A stretch of 64,000 nucleotides of DNA. Source: Linnemannia hyalina (lineage: Eukaryota > Mortierellomycota > Mortierellomycetes > Mortierellales > Mortierellaceae). Location of the stretch: positions 2,170,001-2,234,000 of the forward strand of contig JAHRHY010000005.1 of NCBI GenBank assembly GCA_019671135.1, given 5' to 3'. The notes under the pieces are model-generated. The model was not told where the DNA came from. It saw only the letters and a list, made by a program, of their open reading frames with translations, and did no database searches. A program made the position numbers and the translations under genes. Of this stretch, positions 55,079-64,000 are shown in pieces (the stretch's first letter is position 1; every line of letters starts with the position of its first letter).

Positions 55079-57150
55079 TTAGATCCAGGAGGCTCCTGTC
55101 TGTTGCTGGTTCTCGAAGGCAGCCCTCGCCCTTTGCTCGCTTGCTGACACCACTGGCTTCACCGGACCTTTGAGCTCAATTTCGGGAAGGAACCCTACTT
55201 GAGGCCTGAACTTAACTGTCCTCGCCATCTTTTTATAGTAAAAGTGAGGAAGTGAAGGGCGAGATAATAAAAAAGAAAACAATTTTAGTCCCTCGTACAT
55301 TCCATCGCCACTGGTTTCGTAATCATACATGTTAAATGCACAAAAAAGTATCATAGCACTATACCGCAATTCTCCACAGCCAGACAGGCATGTATGTGGT
55401 GATATAGAGGATAATCCTGCCAATGATGCCCTTTTCTGAGCGTTTTGCCAGCTGCCGGCTGTTGTTGTAGGATTCCATGACGGCTGGCAAGCGCTCCTTG
55501 TGGTATTCTTCAAAGATAGTTGTGATGTCCTCCGATGTCTTGGTGGGCATGCAGTAGATCAAGTTGGCGAGGGCGATCGCATCGTGCATCGCTGTCACCG
55601 CGCCTATGGGACGGTGAAATATAAAGAAATGAGGATGAGTACATACATCTTTCCACCGCTTGTTTGTTTGTTGGTCAGAATGAAAAAATGTTGCATTATG
55701 AATGACACGTACCATGACCACCAGCGGGACTCAGTTTGTGGCAAGCTGAGGAAATAATAACATTAAAGAAAAAAAATCGTCAGTTGATGGGGTCAAAGCA
55801 AAGACAACAGTTTAGCTACAAGTACGAAATAAAACACAACATACCGTCACCCAACAGGACAAAACGACGGTGGTACCACGTATTAAAAACCTTCTCTTCC
55901 AACATCACCATGGAGATGAGCTCTTTGGGCGTTTGGTCATAAAGTTCGCCAAGAGTGCGGTCCTTGCCATCCTCGAGAGGGATAGGGAAGTCGCGGGTCT
56001 CATCACACATTGTCTGAGCGGGGAAATCTCCCCACTCCGAGTTCTCGCTGTTCCTGAAGCGTTGCTCCATTGCTGCCTTGCTAGTTTTTGCTGATAGGTG
56101 CCTTATGACCATCCAACAGAGAGTTCCTTCCGCTGTGTTGAATGTATGCCACTAAAATGGATGGAACAAAACAAAGGATGTGACATGTGTCAATACACCT
56201 CTCCAACATCGTTTTCTTTTGTCATTTTTTTTTTGTTTCTTTTTTTTTGTATTGTTGACAAACATACAGTGAATGGCTTGTCAGCTCCATGAATAGAAGT
56301 GAAATGACAATGCGGAAAAGCGACCATCGGGAACTCCTCAGGATTGAGGACCTTGGTCTGACCAACCAGACAAGTACAACTAAAAGGGAGATCCTCTTGA
56401 TCTGGCTTGGGCAGCGTCCCTTTCGCCATCAGTTGTTCGTACATGCGCTGACGAACTGCGCTGTAGGCTCCGTCGGCACCGACGACGATGTCGCCCTCAA
56501 AGGTGTTATTGTTGGAAAGATGGACCGTGACCTTGTCGTCCACCTCAGTGATGTTCAGAACGCGGTGGCCGAAATGGATCTTGTGAGGAGGGACCTGCTT
56601 CAAAACCAGCTCGTACAGTTTGGGACGTGAGACAATGTACTGTCCGTATCCAGTGCTTTGTCGGTCACCGGAACAAAATTAAGTTAGCTGTAGTTCTTAC
56701 CGAATTTCGGTATGGTGAAAGTAGCGCAGGTTAATGAGAACAAACAAAGAGAAACCTACAATTCCTCAACGGGCCTAAAGTCAAGTGGACGCATCGGTCT
56801 CAGGGGTTGCTCCTGGTAACCCATGATATGGGTAGTATACTTGCCAATGGCAAGTAACTCCTCATAGATGCCCAGTTGCTCGAAAATAGGGAGAAGGGTG
56901 GGTCCAACCGCCAGCGCTGACCCTAATTGCACATAGTGAACCCAGAAAAATCACTATTTGTGAGAAAAGTACGCAAGCGAAAAGGGTGTCGGTGTTTATA
57001 GAGCAGTAGGTGTGTACCTAATGGTTTAACGGTGGCAGCACGCTCGAAGATCTGGTAAGGCACATTGGACTTTTCGAGAAGGGCGCCGAGCATCAAGCCT
57101 CCCAGACCTGCTCCGACGATTAGAACTTTGGGCTTGTCGTCAAGTGGCAT
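55079..57150 (-). CDS. FAD-dependent monooxygenase (class A flavoprotein), intact
   Basis: Seven exons with the same structure as the neighbour: 57150-57018, 56922-56760, 56655-56268, 56151-55845, 55745-55713, 55603-55365 and 55228-55079, giving 470 residues. Motifs: GAGLGG at 13-18 (FAD ADP moiety), GADGAYSAVR (DG motif) and GD-ACHKLSPAGGHGA (FAD ribityl), all in the expected order. The C-terminus has a hydrophobic stretch (IIGRIILYITTYMPVWLWRI) that may bind membrane, then a basic and Gln-rich tail. It probably hydroxylates a small aromatic or polycyclic substrate using NAD(P)H and oxygen; substrate not predictable. The tandem relatives at 51474 and 54251 are decayed, so this is the only working copy here. 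Confidence 0.9.
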
Positions 57151-58085
57151 CTTGGTCGAAAGTGAGAAGATAATTAGGATTGGGGGAGGAGGTAGAGTGA
57201 GGAGAGTTAGGTGAGTTAGGTGAGAATGACGGATGAAAAGAGAGATAAGAGAAGAATGAAGGGGACAAAATGAAGAGGAGAGGAGGAAGTGTGGCAGAGG
57301 GGAAGAGAGAGGGAAAAGGCGAAAGAAAGAAAAAAACGGGAGAAAGAAATGGGCGGAAAGAGATGTACTGTACATGCATTTGGTTAATGTTATTAAAAAC
57401 ACTCGTCCCTTGTTCAGTGCTCATCATCTCTTCTTTTCCTTGTGCAACCAATGCATCCTCTTCTCTTGTGTGAGTGAGCAAAACCGTTGTTTTCGTCTCC
57501 TTTCCCTGTGCCTTTCGACATTGCCCCTGCTTTCTGCAGAGTTAGCGGTCCATGGGTTCGGGCCCCATACCATGTCCGGTTCTCTCTGCGACAATGTGCA
57601 AAGCCGAGGTAAGGTCTCAAAATCCTAAGTGTTCTCGAAATGCGATCCAGCAATTGAAGCAAAGACCACTCAAAGCATAGCTGTGCAACGTTCGAACTCT
57701 TTTAATTTCTTTGATATGGCTTCAGAGCTGAAAAATGGATCATGTTTCCTCTTGATATGTTTTCCCTTTCTACTGCATGTTCTCCCGCGTGTGAGTTCTG
57801 CCATCAATTTATTTTGTACCAATTGCATGCATGCATGCGTGCTCTGTTAGTAGCATACGAAATGATTTCAATTCCCGACTGGGAAGATTTTCTCTCTTAT
57901 CCCAAGCACCCGAGTGTCGGGCCGAGACAACAAAAGGCATAACTATCCCTTAATCCGTAGAAGGGGATAATGTTGTTACAAAAAGATGTGGTGGCTAGGC
58001 AGTGGCGGCGATGCCTTAGGTTAGCAGTCATATTCTTTAGTAGACATAGTATTAGTAGTGCGCCGAGCCCTCTTGTCTGCTCTTT

Positions 58086-58243
58086 GTCCTTTTACACATC
58101 ACTTGGACGAGAGCAGTATTGACAAGAGTTTCGCTGGCACGCTGCAGGTAACAACCCCCTCTTTGATAATATGAATACAAGGTCCTTTTACACATCACTT
58201 GGACGAGAGCAGTATTGACAAGAGTTTCGCTGGCACGCTGCAG
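58086..58243. repeat. 62-base direct repeat, two copies
   Basis: Two apparently identical 62-base units (58086-58147 and 58182-58243), starting GTCCTTTTACACATCACTTG and ending TGGCACGCTGCAG, separated by 34 unique bases. They lie 180-330 bases past the stop codon of the Fanzor-type gene. Confidence 0.95.
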
Positions 58244-58336
58244 TGTATCGTTTTGTGTGATTCTTTTAGGACACTATTGTCACTTCCCCTCCCCCCAACC
58301 TACAACCCCTTCCCCCCCCCCCTCCGTACCAATTGA

Positions 58337-58416
58337 GGACCTAACAGCGGTCCTACAACTCTGGCCGTCGACCCTCTCCCCTGAGTAACAATGTAAACTA
58401 TAGTTTCTATCTATAG
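58337..58416 (-). other. Small inverted repeats just downstream of the Fanzor-type stop codon
   Basis: GGACC-(7)-GGTCC at 58337-58353 and CTATAG-(7)-CTATAG at 58398-58416. In TnpB and Fanzor loci the guide RNA is usually encoded at the 3' end of the nuclease gene, so this position is where such an RNA would be sought; no RNA is shown by sequence alone. Confidence 0.3.
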
Positions 58417-58419
58417 AGG

Positions 58420-61400
58420 TTAGGTTTGTTTGGGGGGTCTTGCAAGGGGCTCGGGCCGTCCTAGAGACTTGAGGTACTGTTCTCCGATCAAAGCGATGTT
58501 GTGCGCCCCCACTCCATCTCGGTGAATCCACCGAGTGCACTCAACACAGGCGCATGTCCTCATCGACGGCTTGGCGAGGCGGGTGGCTCGGTTCTCAACC
58601 ACACATGTTGGACACATGGTGGAAGTAAGATACTCGTCGACCAGGGCAGCCTTGTATCCGAGCGCAGCACTCTATCGGTGCAGGAATAATAAAATTGTGT
58701 TCCATAGATTTGCCATGGCATCATGAGTGCACACAATCAAGACAAAAAGATACAACCATGCCTTTCACAATTTTTTTTTGCCTTTCGTACCTGCTGTAAA
58801 AGACGTCTGAGAAACGTGGTGTGCACCGAAGAGAGATTAAAGCCAGACCGGAAGGTTCCATTCCCCAGGGCAAAAAAAACTTTTCTTTGGTGGACGGGTA
58901 CGCCCTCACATGCCTCATCCACCATCCGCAAAACGCCAGCGACGGCCAGATCCAACTCCGACATTTTCGCCATTCTGTGCTCGTGAACCGCTACCTTCCA
59001 TTCTCTTGACGCGTAAATCCCGTGGATCAGCGGTTCCTGCTCGTAGTACTTCTTGTGAGCTGCCGTCAAAGCATCCAACGAGGTGTCGTAGTTCGTTGAG
59101 GGGAGAGAATTCTCTAGGTCGTGGACAGACGGGAGAGTGGTGAGCTTGTCCAGGTCGGTAATCCGTGTCCAAAGGGATGAGTCGACAACATCGCCTGGAC
59201 CAGCTGTTGGGTGTCGCCTTTTCCAATGCTGTTCCCAATCTCGGAAGGCCAGAGTAGGCTGGTATAGGGAGGCCCTCTTGATCAGCAGATTGATGACTTT
59301 TCCACCGGGAAGTGTCAAACAAAATGCACCACTCACTACCTCTCCGGGATCAATACCGACGACAATGACTGAATCCAGGTCGTCGCCAAACGCGTCGATA
59401 AGATGCTGCCGCGTTGGATAAAGCTTCTCGATCCTAGAAAGAAACTCACTGTAATTTGGGGATTGGCGGGGTTTTGTAAGGTCATACGCGAGAATCTGCA
59501 GCTGGTGGCCATCCGTCCTGATATAGTTGTTGAGGGCGTAGCGGTAAGAACGCGGCTGCTGACGTGGGGTGGGAAGAGGCGGTGGGGTGGAGGTCGTCGA
59601 TGACGATGGCGTTGATGATGGCAACGGTGGTGTCGGGGCCGTGAGGGAGGCGTTGTGCCGTTCTCGGAAAAAATTGACCTTATTCGTCAAATACCGTGCG
59701 AGCTCTAACTGTCCGTAGATGTGTGGATGGGCCTCCTCACGCTCAGCCATGGTTGTTGTCCTCTTCCCGTATGTCGTCTGCTGCTTATTCCTGGCTTCCT
59801 TGATGACATCTCGGTCACCGATGAATAGTTCTTTGATCACCTCTCCGTACGAAGAACGCTGTTTTGCCGCTGCCCAGTTGTGAGTGTAGCGGGTGTCCTC
59901 CCATACGTTGTCCAACTGAACTGCCTTCTCTCCCCAGAGAAGCGCAACCAACGCTTCCTCGTTGATGTCGATGAAGGAATCGCTCATTTTGGCCTGGGTG
60001 CAGAACCGGGGCCGCTTGGATGATGGTAAGAGGAGGAAATATCGCCAGCAGAGTTGAATATGACCCGGCTTGAAAATGATCTTCTTGGATCGCTTGAGGG
60101 CGTCGTCGTCGTCCACACCCTCGTTAACGTCAGCAGCCCCGGCATCACCACCAGCGTCGGTGCCATCTTGATCTATTTCAGGAAGACCATCGCAATCAAT
60201 GGACAGCTTGGAGAGCTGGCATTGCATAAACAAAAGGAGTGTTAAAATATGTTTTACACCCCATTGAAAATATTTGACAAACTGAATGGATATGGATAGA
60301 TGGTACCTTTGTTCTAAGAGTCTCCGGTATTCTCCTGTAATGCAGTTTCTGATCTAGGCAGATCTTGGGTGCAAGTTCCGCGATGATATTACTCAAAGCC
60401 AGATCCGTTGAGTTGAGGGCTTTGAACCCTGGGCACAGCGTCTTCTTGAACTCGTTAAACGTCGAGATTGCTTCAGCGACAGCATCCTTGCTCTTGTCCG
60501 ACGCGGGTGGACGTCCTTGGGGGACAATGGAATTCCTCAAGACGAAGGACAGTAGGTTTTGGACAAACCTTTCCGCCCAATCGGAATCCAGGATCTTCTC
60601 TAGGAAGCTCTCGTCCGGTCCATCCTCTGCCTGGTTCAGTCCAGTCTCGATCAGCGGCTGTAGAATGCGCATCTCGATAAGCTTGTACACAATGTGTTTG
60701 GCGCTATTGACGGTAGAGACTGCCGAACTCACGTGTTGGGTTAGCTGCGCAACCTCTGCTTTCGACAGATTGGTTGATCTTCCTAGGCAGCCTTGCAGGG
60801 ATCCAGTCGTGAGCGTGACCGTTGCGAAAACAGACTGGAACGCTCTCTTCAAGGCCTTGGGTCCAGCTATTCCTTTAGGTTCGCCAAGGAGTTTTTTCTT
60901 TTTCTTCTTGGCAGCGGGGGCAGGCACTTGGTCGATACGGGGGGATTGCTCCTTGGGCTTTGAAGGACGGGGGGTCGACGGCTTCAATCCTGAAAGTTCC
61001 ACGACATCAACAGGGCTGGCCTTTTCTAGGAAAACAGTGTCCGGCACATAGCGATCTTGCACGTCTGTGCGCGAGCGGAATCTAGATGCGATTTTGCAAT
61101 GAGTTGTGTTAAGGTGGAAATATATGTATATAGCTGGACAAGGCGGAGAAAAATACCAGGAGAAAAGACATACCTGGAACGACGCCACTTCTGTCGTCGC
61201 CGCTGGAGGGCACGTGAACCATGTCGGCGTTGTTTTTTAATCTTTTGCTTGTGCGATGGTGGATGTTCGGCTGGGCCATGCGTCTGCCTGATGGAAGGTG
61301 ATCCCGCTGATGTAGCTTGCGGATATGGTGCTGATCCTGCCTTGGGTGCCGTTGGGAGTGGTGGTGGCGTTGCCTCTGCGTCTGTCGCCGCCCCCTGAGA

Positions 61401-63051
61401 AGCTGGATCTACTAGCAGCCCAGGCGGCAACGATCCCGTCCGACTCGCGGAAAAGCGACGCCAATCATTGTAGGCTTTGTTGAATTATGTTTCCTTAATT
61501 ATGGCCATCAGTCGTGTGTGTGTATCGGCCGCCGGGCTGATCCTGTTGTTGTCCAGAGTGGTTTCCTCGCAAAGCACGAATGTCTTGAGAGCATGGCCGA
61601 ATTCTGTCACATCTACACGCAGCTGTCGATCGGCCGTTTCGATCCTCCTCAGATCCTTGTCGTGTGCCTTCACCGTTGGGTTAGGATTGCATCGCAGTCG
61701 ACGACGTGCGCTTTGGGTGGCTGAGTCCTTGATTGTACGGGCCTTTTGGTGTATTATGTCAAGGTAGCGCCTAACATAGATCCGAACCACCTCCACTCGA
61801 TCTTGGCCAACCGTTCCATCAAGACCTGTCATCTTGAACTGACGGACCGTATCGACATTGGATGTCAAGCCATAGGAAAAAACTCCGTTGGTGTAGTCGT
61901 TGTTCGATACCAGAGCGGCAAGCGTTAGATGTACAGGGGTCGGAAGGCCATGCTCGTTCAGAAGCTCATCTTTGTGGAAAGTAGTCCAAGTGTTCTTGAC
62001 TGGCATGGTGACGGACATGATTGACTCGAATGCCATGAGATCGGAGTCCTTGGTGATAACTCGGATATCTCCGGGTACGGCAGCGTTGTTGACTGTCCGC
62101 GCAATGCACGTGTCGCTTTGGTTGAGACATTGGCAAATCGTCCATCCACTCTGACGCAGTACTTCCGAAACGGCGCGCAATGCCTCCGGTGGTGCTCGGT
62201 ACGACGCCTTCAGGCGTTTGTATAGCTGTCTTTTGTTGTGCAGCTTGCCCTCCGTGTAATCTCGTTCAAGTGTTTCCAACTGCTTGGACAGCGCCTGATC
62301 TCGTTTGCCGTGCGCCCATTCCTTCTCCATTGATCGTAGACCATCCATATGGAGCATTGTGATGTCCTTAGACAATCGTGAGGAGAGAATCTTCTCAATT
62401 GCGGCTCCGACAGATCGAAAATCCTATTGGAAACAGCGAATTATTATTTTGGTCACAGCAATTTAGCTTTTCTCCAGATAGCATGAATCATTTAACTTTT
62501 TTCCAGATCAGTACAATCCATTTAGCTTTTCTCCAGATGGTATGATTTATGGTACTTACAATGACCTTTTCCTGGGCGCAGATTGTGGTCAGAGCGCCGC
62601 TCTCGTCGAACCGAATCTGGGATGACTGTGTTGCCAGCAATCGCTGCATGTCTTCAACGAGAGTCGACGACCCGGAGCTGATTTGGAGGGGTCGGAGGCG
62701 TTTGTTAGAGGAAGCAGTGTCGGCGGTGTCCGCATCGTCGACGTCGGCTGCTCGTTTTGGGCTGGATGAAGCCTGCCGTGTAGATGTTGTTGTGTGAGTA
62801 GACATGCCCGCGCCATCGACGTCGGCTGCTCGCTCTGGGCCGGATGAAGCCTGCTGTGTCGATGTTGTTGTGTGAGTAGATAATTGACATCGGGCGGACT
62901 TTGCAGCGAACTGCACTGTTTTATGGAAACTCAGCGAGTTCACCAACGCAAAAAACATCGACGCAAAATCTACTTCACATCTCTTCTTGGTTAGATCTTC
63001 CTCCACTCCGTCTGTCGCCTTGATCCACCCGGTGAGATTTGTGATGCCCAT
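58420..63051 (-). CDS. FEN1/XPG-like nuclease fused to a TnpB/Fanzor-type RuvC nuclease; one in-frame TAA
   Basis: Five exons: 63051-62560, 62423-61174, 61081-60307, 60215-58791 and 58671-58420; all junctions keep one frame of 1398 codons. Residues 1-~450 are FEN1/XPG-like: MGITNLTGWI, CEVDFAS (metal Asp), VITKDSDLMAF (PIN-core Asp pair) and LAALVSNNDYTNGVFSYGL (helix-turn-helix region). Between lie a duplicated Ser/Thr linker (58-109), a basic stretch and an alpha-helical region (~600-840). The C-terminal part is TnpB/Fanzor-like: RuvC-I VVGIDPGEVV (Asp ~1128), a RuvC-II-like FALGNGTF (~1287) without the classic Glu, a zinc ribbon MCPTC and CACVEC (~1334-1359), and RuvC-III HRDGVGAHNI (Asp ~1366). 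A TAA at 61487-61485 (codon 477) splits the two halves, although the frame is open on both sides. Such proteins are RNA-guided DNA nucleases of transposons; activity here is inferred. Confidence 0.82.
62462..62550. repeat. Three tandem ~30-base repeats inside intron 1 of the Fanzor-type gene
   Basis: Units start at 62462, 62491 and 62521, each TTTA(G/A)CTTTT(C/T)TCCAGAT plus about 12 variable bases. Confidence 0.9.
62725..62880 (-). repeat. Tandem 78-base coding repeat in exon 1 of the Fanzor-type gene
   Basis: Encodes two 26-residue units (residues 58-83 and 84-109) with the pattern STHTTTST-QASS-P-RAADVD, a likely disordered linker inside the FEN-like domain. Confidence 0.9.
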
Positions 63052-63660
63052 TGCTGTAATTCTAAGTAATTCACAATTGAAGGTTGATGGTTAGCGCGAG
63101 TCTGATTTCATAGATTCTCTCAATAGCACGGGTCGCAATCACTTTCAACATCGGCCTTACATAGGTCTGTTGAAGCTCAATTGAGAAGGGGGGCAGTTTA
63201 GGAGAAGGGGGAGAAGGGGGCAGTTTAAAAGAAAGGGACACGAGGCGATGCAGAACGGTGAAAAAGAAGCTGGTGGTCTTCATTCACTCAGCCTCAGCCG
63301 CTCACTCAGTCACCGTGAACGTCAGAGCTATGAGCTAGGGGTGAGCGAATTAAGGGGTAGGATGGTTCTTTCTCACCAATCCCATGCATTTCAGCCTCAG
63401 TGGACAGACACTGAGATGCAACGCTATCGGCGCGGGCACAGGACCCTTTCTAAAACTCAGGGCGCGTATGATACTCCTAAATCATTCTTGGTGCAAAGAA
63501 GACCTTGCAGAGAGAGCAGATTCGCTGGGTGGGTTGAGGATATGCTTGTGTTATGCCTTCTCGTTTATTTTATCTGCACAGGATGCAGCCAGTCATGAGT
63601 AGTTCAGTAATTCATCGTTTGGTCCCTTGAATTTTTTCGAGACATAAGGGGATACTTAGG
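63052..63660. other. 5' flank of the Fanzor-type gene, no supported gene
   Basis: Contains GAAGGGGG(G)CAGTTTA twice (about 63187 and 63213). A 116-codon plus-strand open frame (63248-63598) has no recognisable domain. Confidence 0.5.
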
Positions 63661-63664
63661 TAGG

Positions 63665-64000
63665 GGTGTCGCGACATTTGGCGGACACTATCAGATCCTT
63701 AGCCAGGAACTATCGGAACTCCCTTTGATGCATGGAAGAGCCGAAGAGTTTGTTGATAAGGTACGCATTGATGATTGTTGTATCCAGTAATCAGAAGAAG
63801 ATCGGAGCCCATGCGCGATAAGTCCTGAGCTGAGTCGAATAGTAGCTGCATAACTGGTCGGCAATGTCGACTCCGTTCATGTGGTGGTTGTTGTCATCGA
63901 TGATTTTGGGATGGGAAGTAACGCCATGGAACGTCCTTTATGAGCAGCCCGCACTGACTTTGCGCTGGCGCTTGTCTCTCGAGGGCGTCTGCGATCGTGG
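63665..64000 (-). pseudogene. piggyBac-type transposase remnant, runs off right edge
   Basis: The minus strand reads PKIIDDNNHHMNGVDIADQL, then CSYYSTQLRTYRAWAPIFF, a TGA where Trp is expected, LLDTTIINAYLINKLF, and a later TAG before FLAKDLIV. This is the well-known C-terminal block of piggyBac (DDE_Tnp_1_7) transposases, with the motif N-x-x-M-x-G-V-D and a final DDD-type Asp. Two stops and no upstream part in the window make it a decayed copy. It lies about 610 bases upstream of the Fanzor-type start codon in the same orientation. Confidence 0.85.

Larger units (their letters stand above)
57151..58419. other. Intergenic region with direct repeats, 3' flank of the Fanzor-type gene
   Basis: No protein gene supported. 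57151-57400 is the purine-rich 5' flank of the monooxygenase. 57540-57600 has GC-rich inverted pieces. 58086-58243 holds a 62-base direct repeat, 58265-58325 is C-rich, and 58337-58416 holds small hairpins just after the Fanzor-type stop codon. Confidence 0.6.

Noticed and set aside
57535..57600. tRNA-like piece (ATGGG-TTCGGGC-CCCAT, similar to a T-arm)
   Set aside because: No matching acceptor, D or anticodon arms on either strand; the flanking GCAGAG/CTCTGC pair encloses too short a segment.
58086..58243. Direct repeats considered as a CRISPR-like array
   Set aside because: Only two units of 62 bases with one 34-base gap in a eukaryotic genome; no array structure.
63248..63598. 116-codon plus-strand frame upstream of the Fanzor-type gene
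   Set aside because: No similarity I recognise; composition resembles flanking DNA and it lies against the promoter of the minus-strand gene.

Overview
The window is nuclear DNA of a filamentous fungus. Short introns with GTAAGT/GTATGT-like donors and CTAAC-like branch sites, a eukaryotic class I ribonucleotide reductase, an NADPH oxidase, a GABA-B-like class C receptor and a large, recently amplified intronless F-box-like family together suggest an early-diverging lineage. Mortierellaceae is my best guess; this is inference from gene content, not a species call.

Layout. 1-1.7 kb: 5' part of an NADPH oxidase gene (minus strand, off the left edge). 2-18 kb: a graveyard and nursery of one F-box-like/leucine-rich gene family (copies named F, relic, A, B, C, D, E here), mostly on the plus strand; only D is fully open. 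18-32.3 kb: conserved single genes on the minus strand, namely a kelch-repeat membrane protein, ribonucleotide reductase large subunit (RNR1) and a class C GPCR with a PH-like tail. 32.3-37 kb: no recognisable gene. 37-38.2 kb: a probable mitochondrial membrane protein. 38.5-51.2 kb: more of the F-box-like family (G intact on plus; H, E', C'/D', B', A' on minus). The block A'-B'-C'/D'-E' is an inverted copy of A-B-C-D-E, so about 6.3-15.3 kb and 44.1-50.1 kb form the arms of a large inverted repeat with a spacer of about 29 kb that holds the conserved genes. 51.5-57.2 kb: three FAD monooxygenase copies (one broken by a stop codon, one relic, one intact). 58.4-63.05 kb: a five-exon gene whose N-terminal half is a FEN1/XPG-like nuclease and whose C-terminal half is a TnpB/Fanzor-type RuvC nuclease with zinc ribbon. 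63.7-64 kb: a decayed piggyBac transposase running off the right edge.

Most notable: the FEN1-like plus Fanzor fusion gene; the inverted duplication with a chimeric C'/D' gene; repeated in-frame TGA codons and internal-deletion 'miniature' copies in the F-box-like family; a 3-nucleotide microexon in RNR1; and the receptor-PH fusion. Exon models were made by hand from splice signals. For the kelch, RNR1, receptor, both monooxygenase and Fanzor genes the summed coding lengths are multiples of three.
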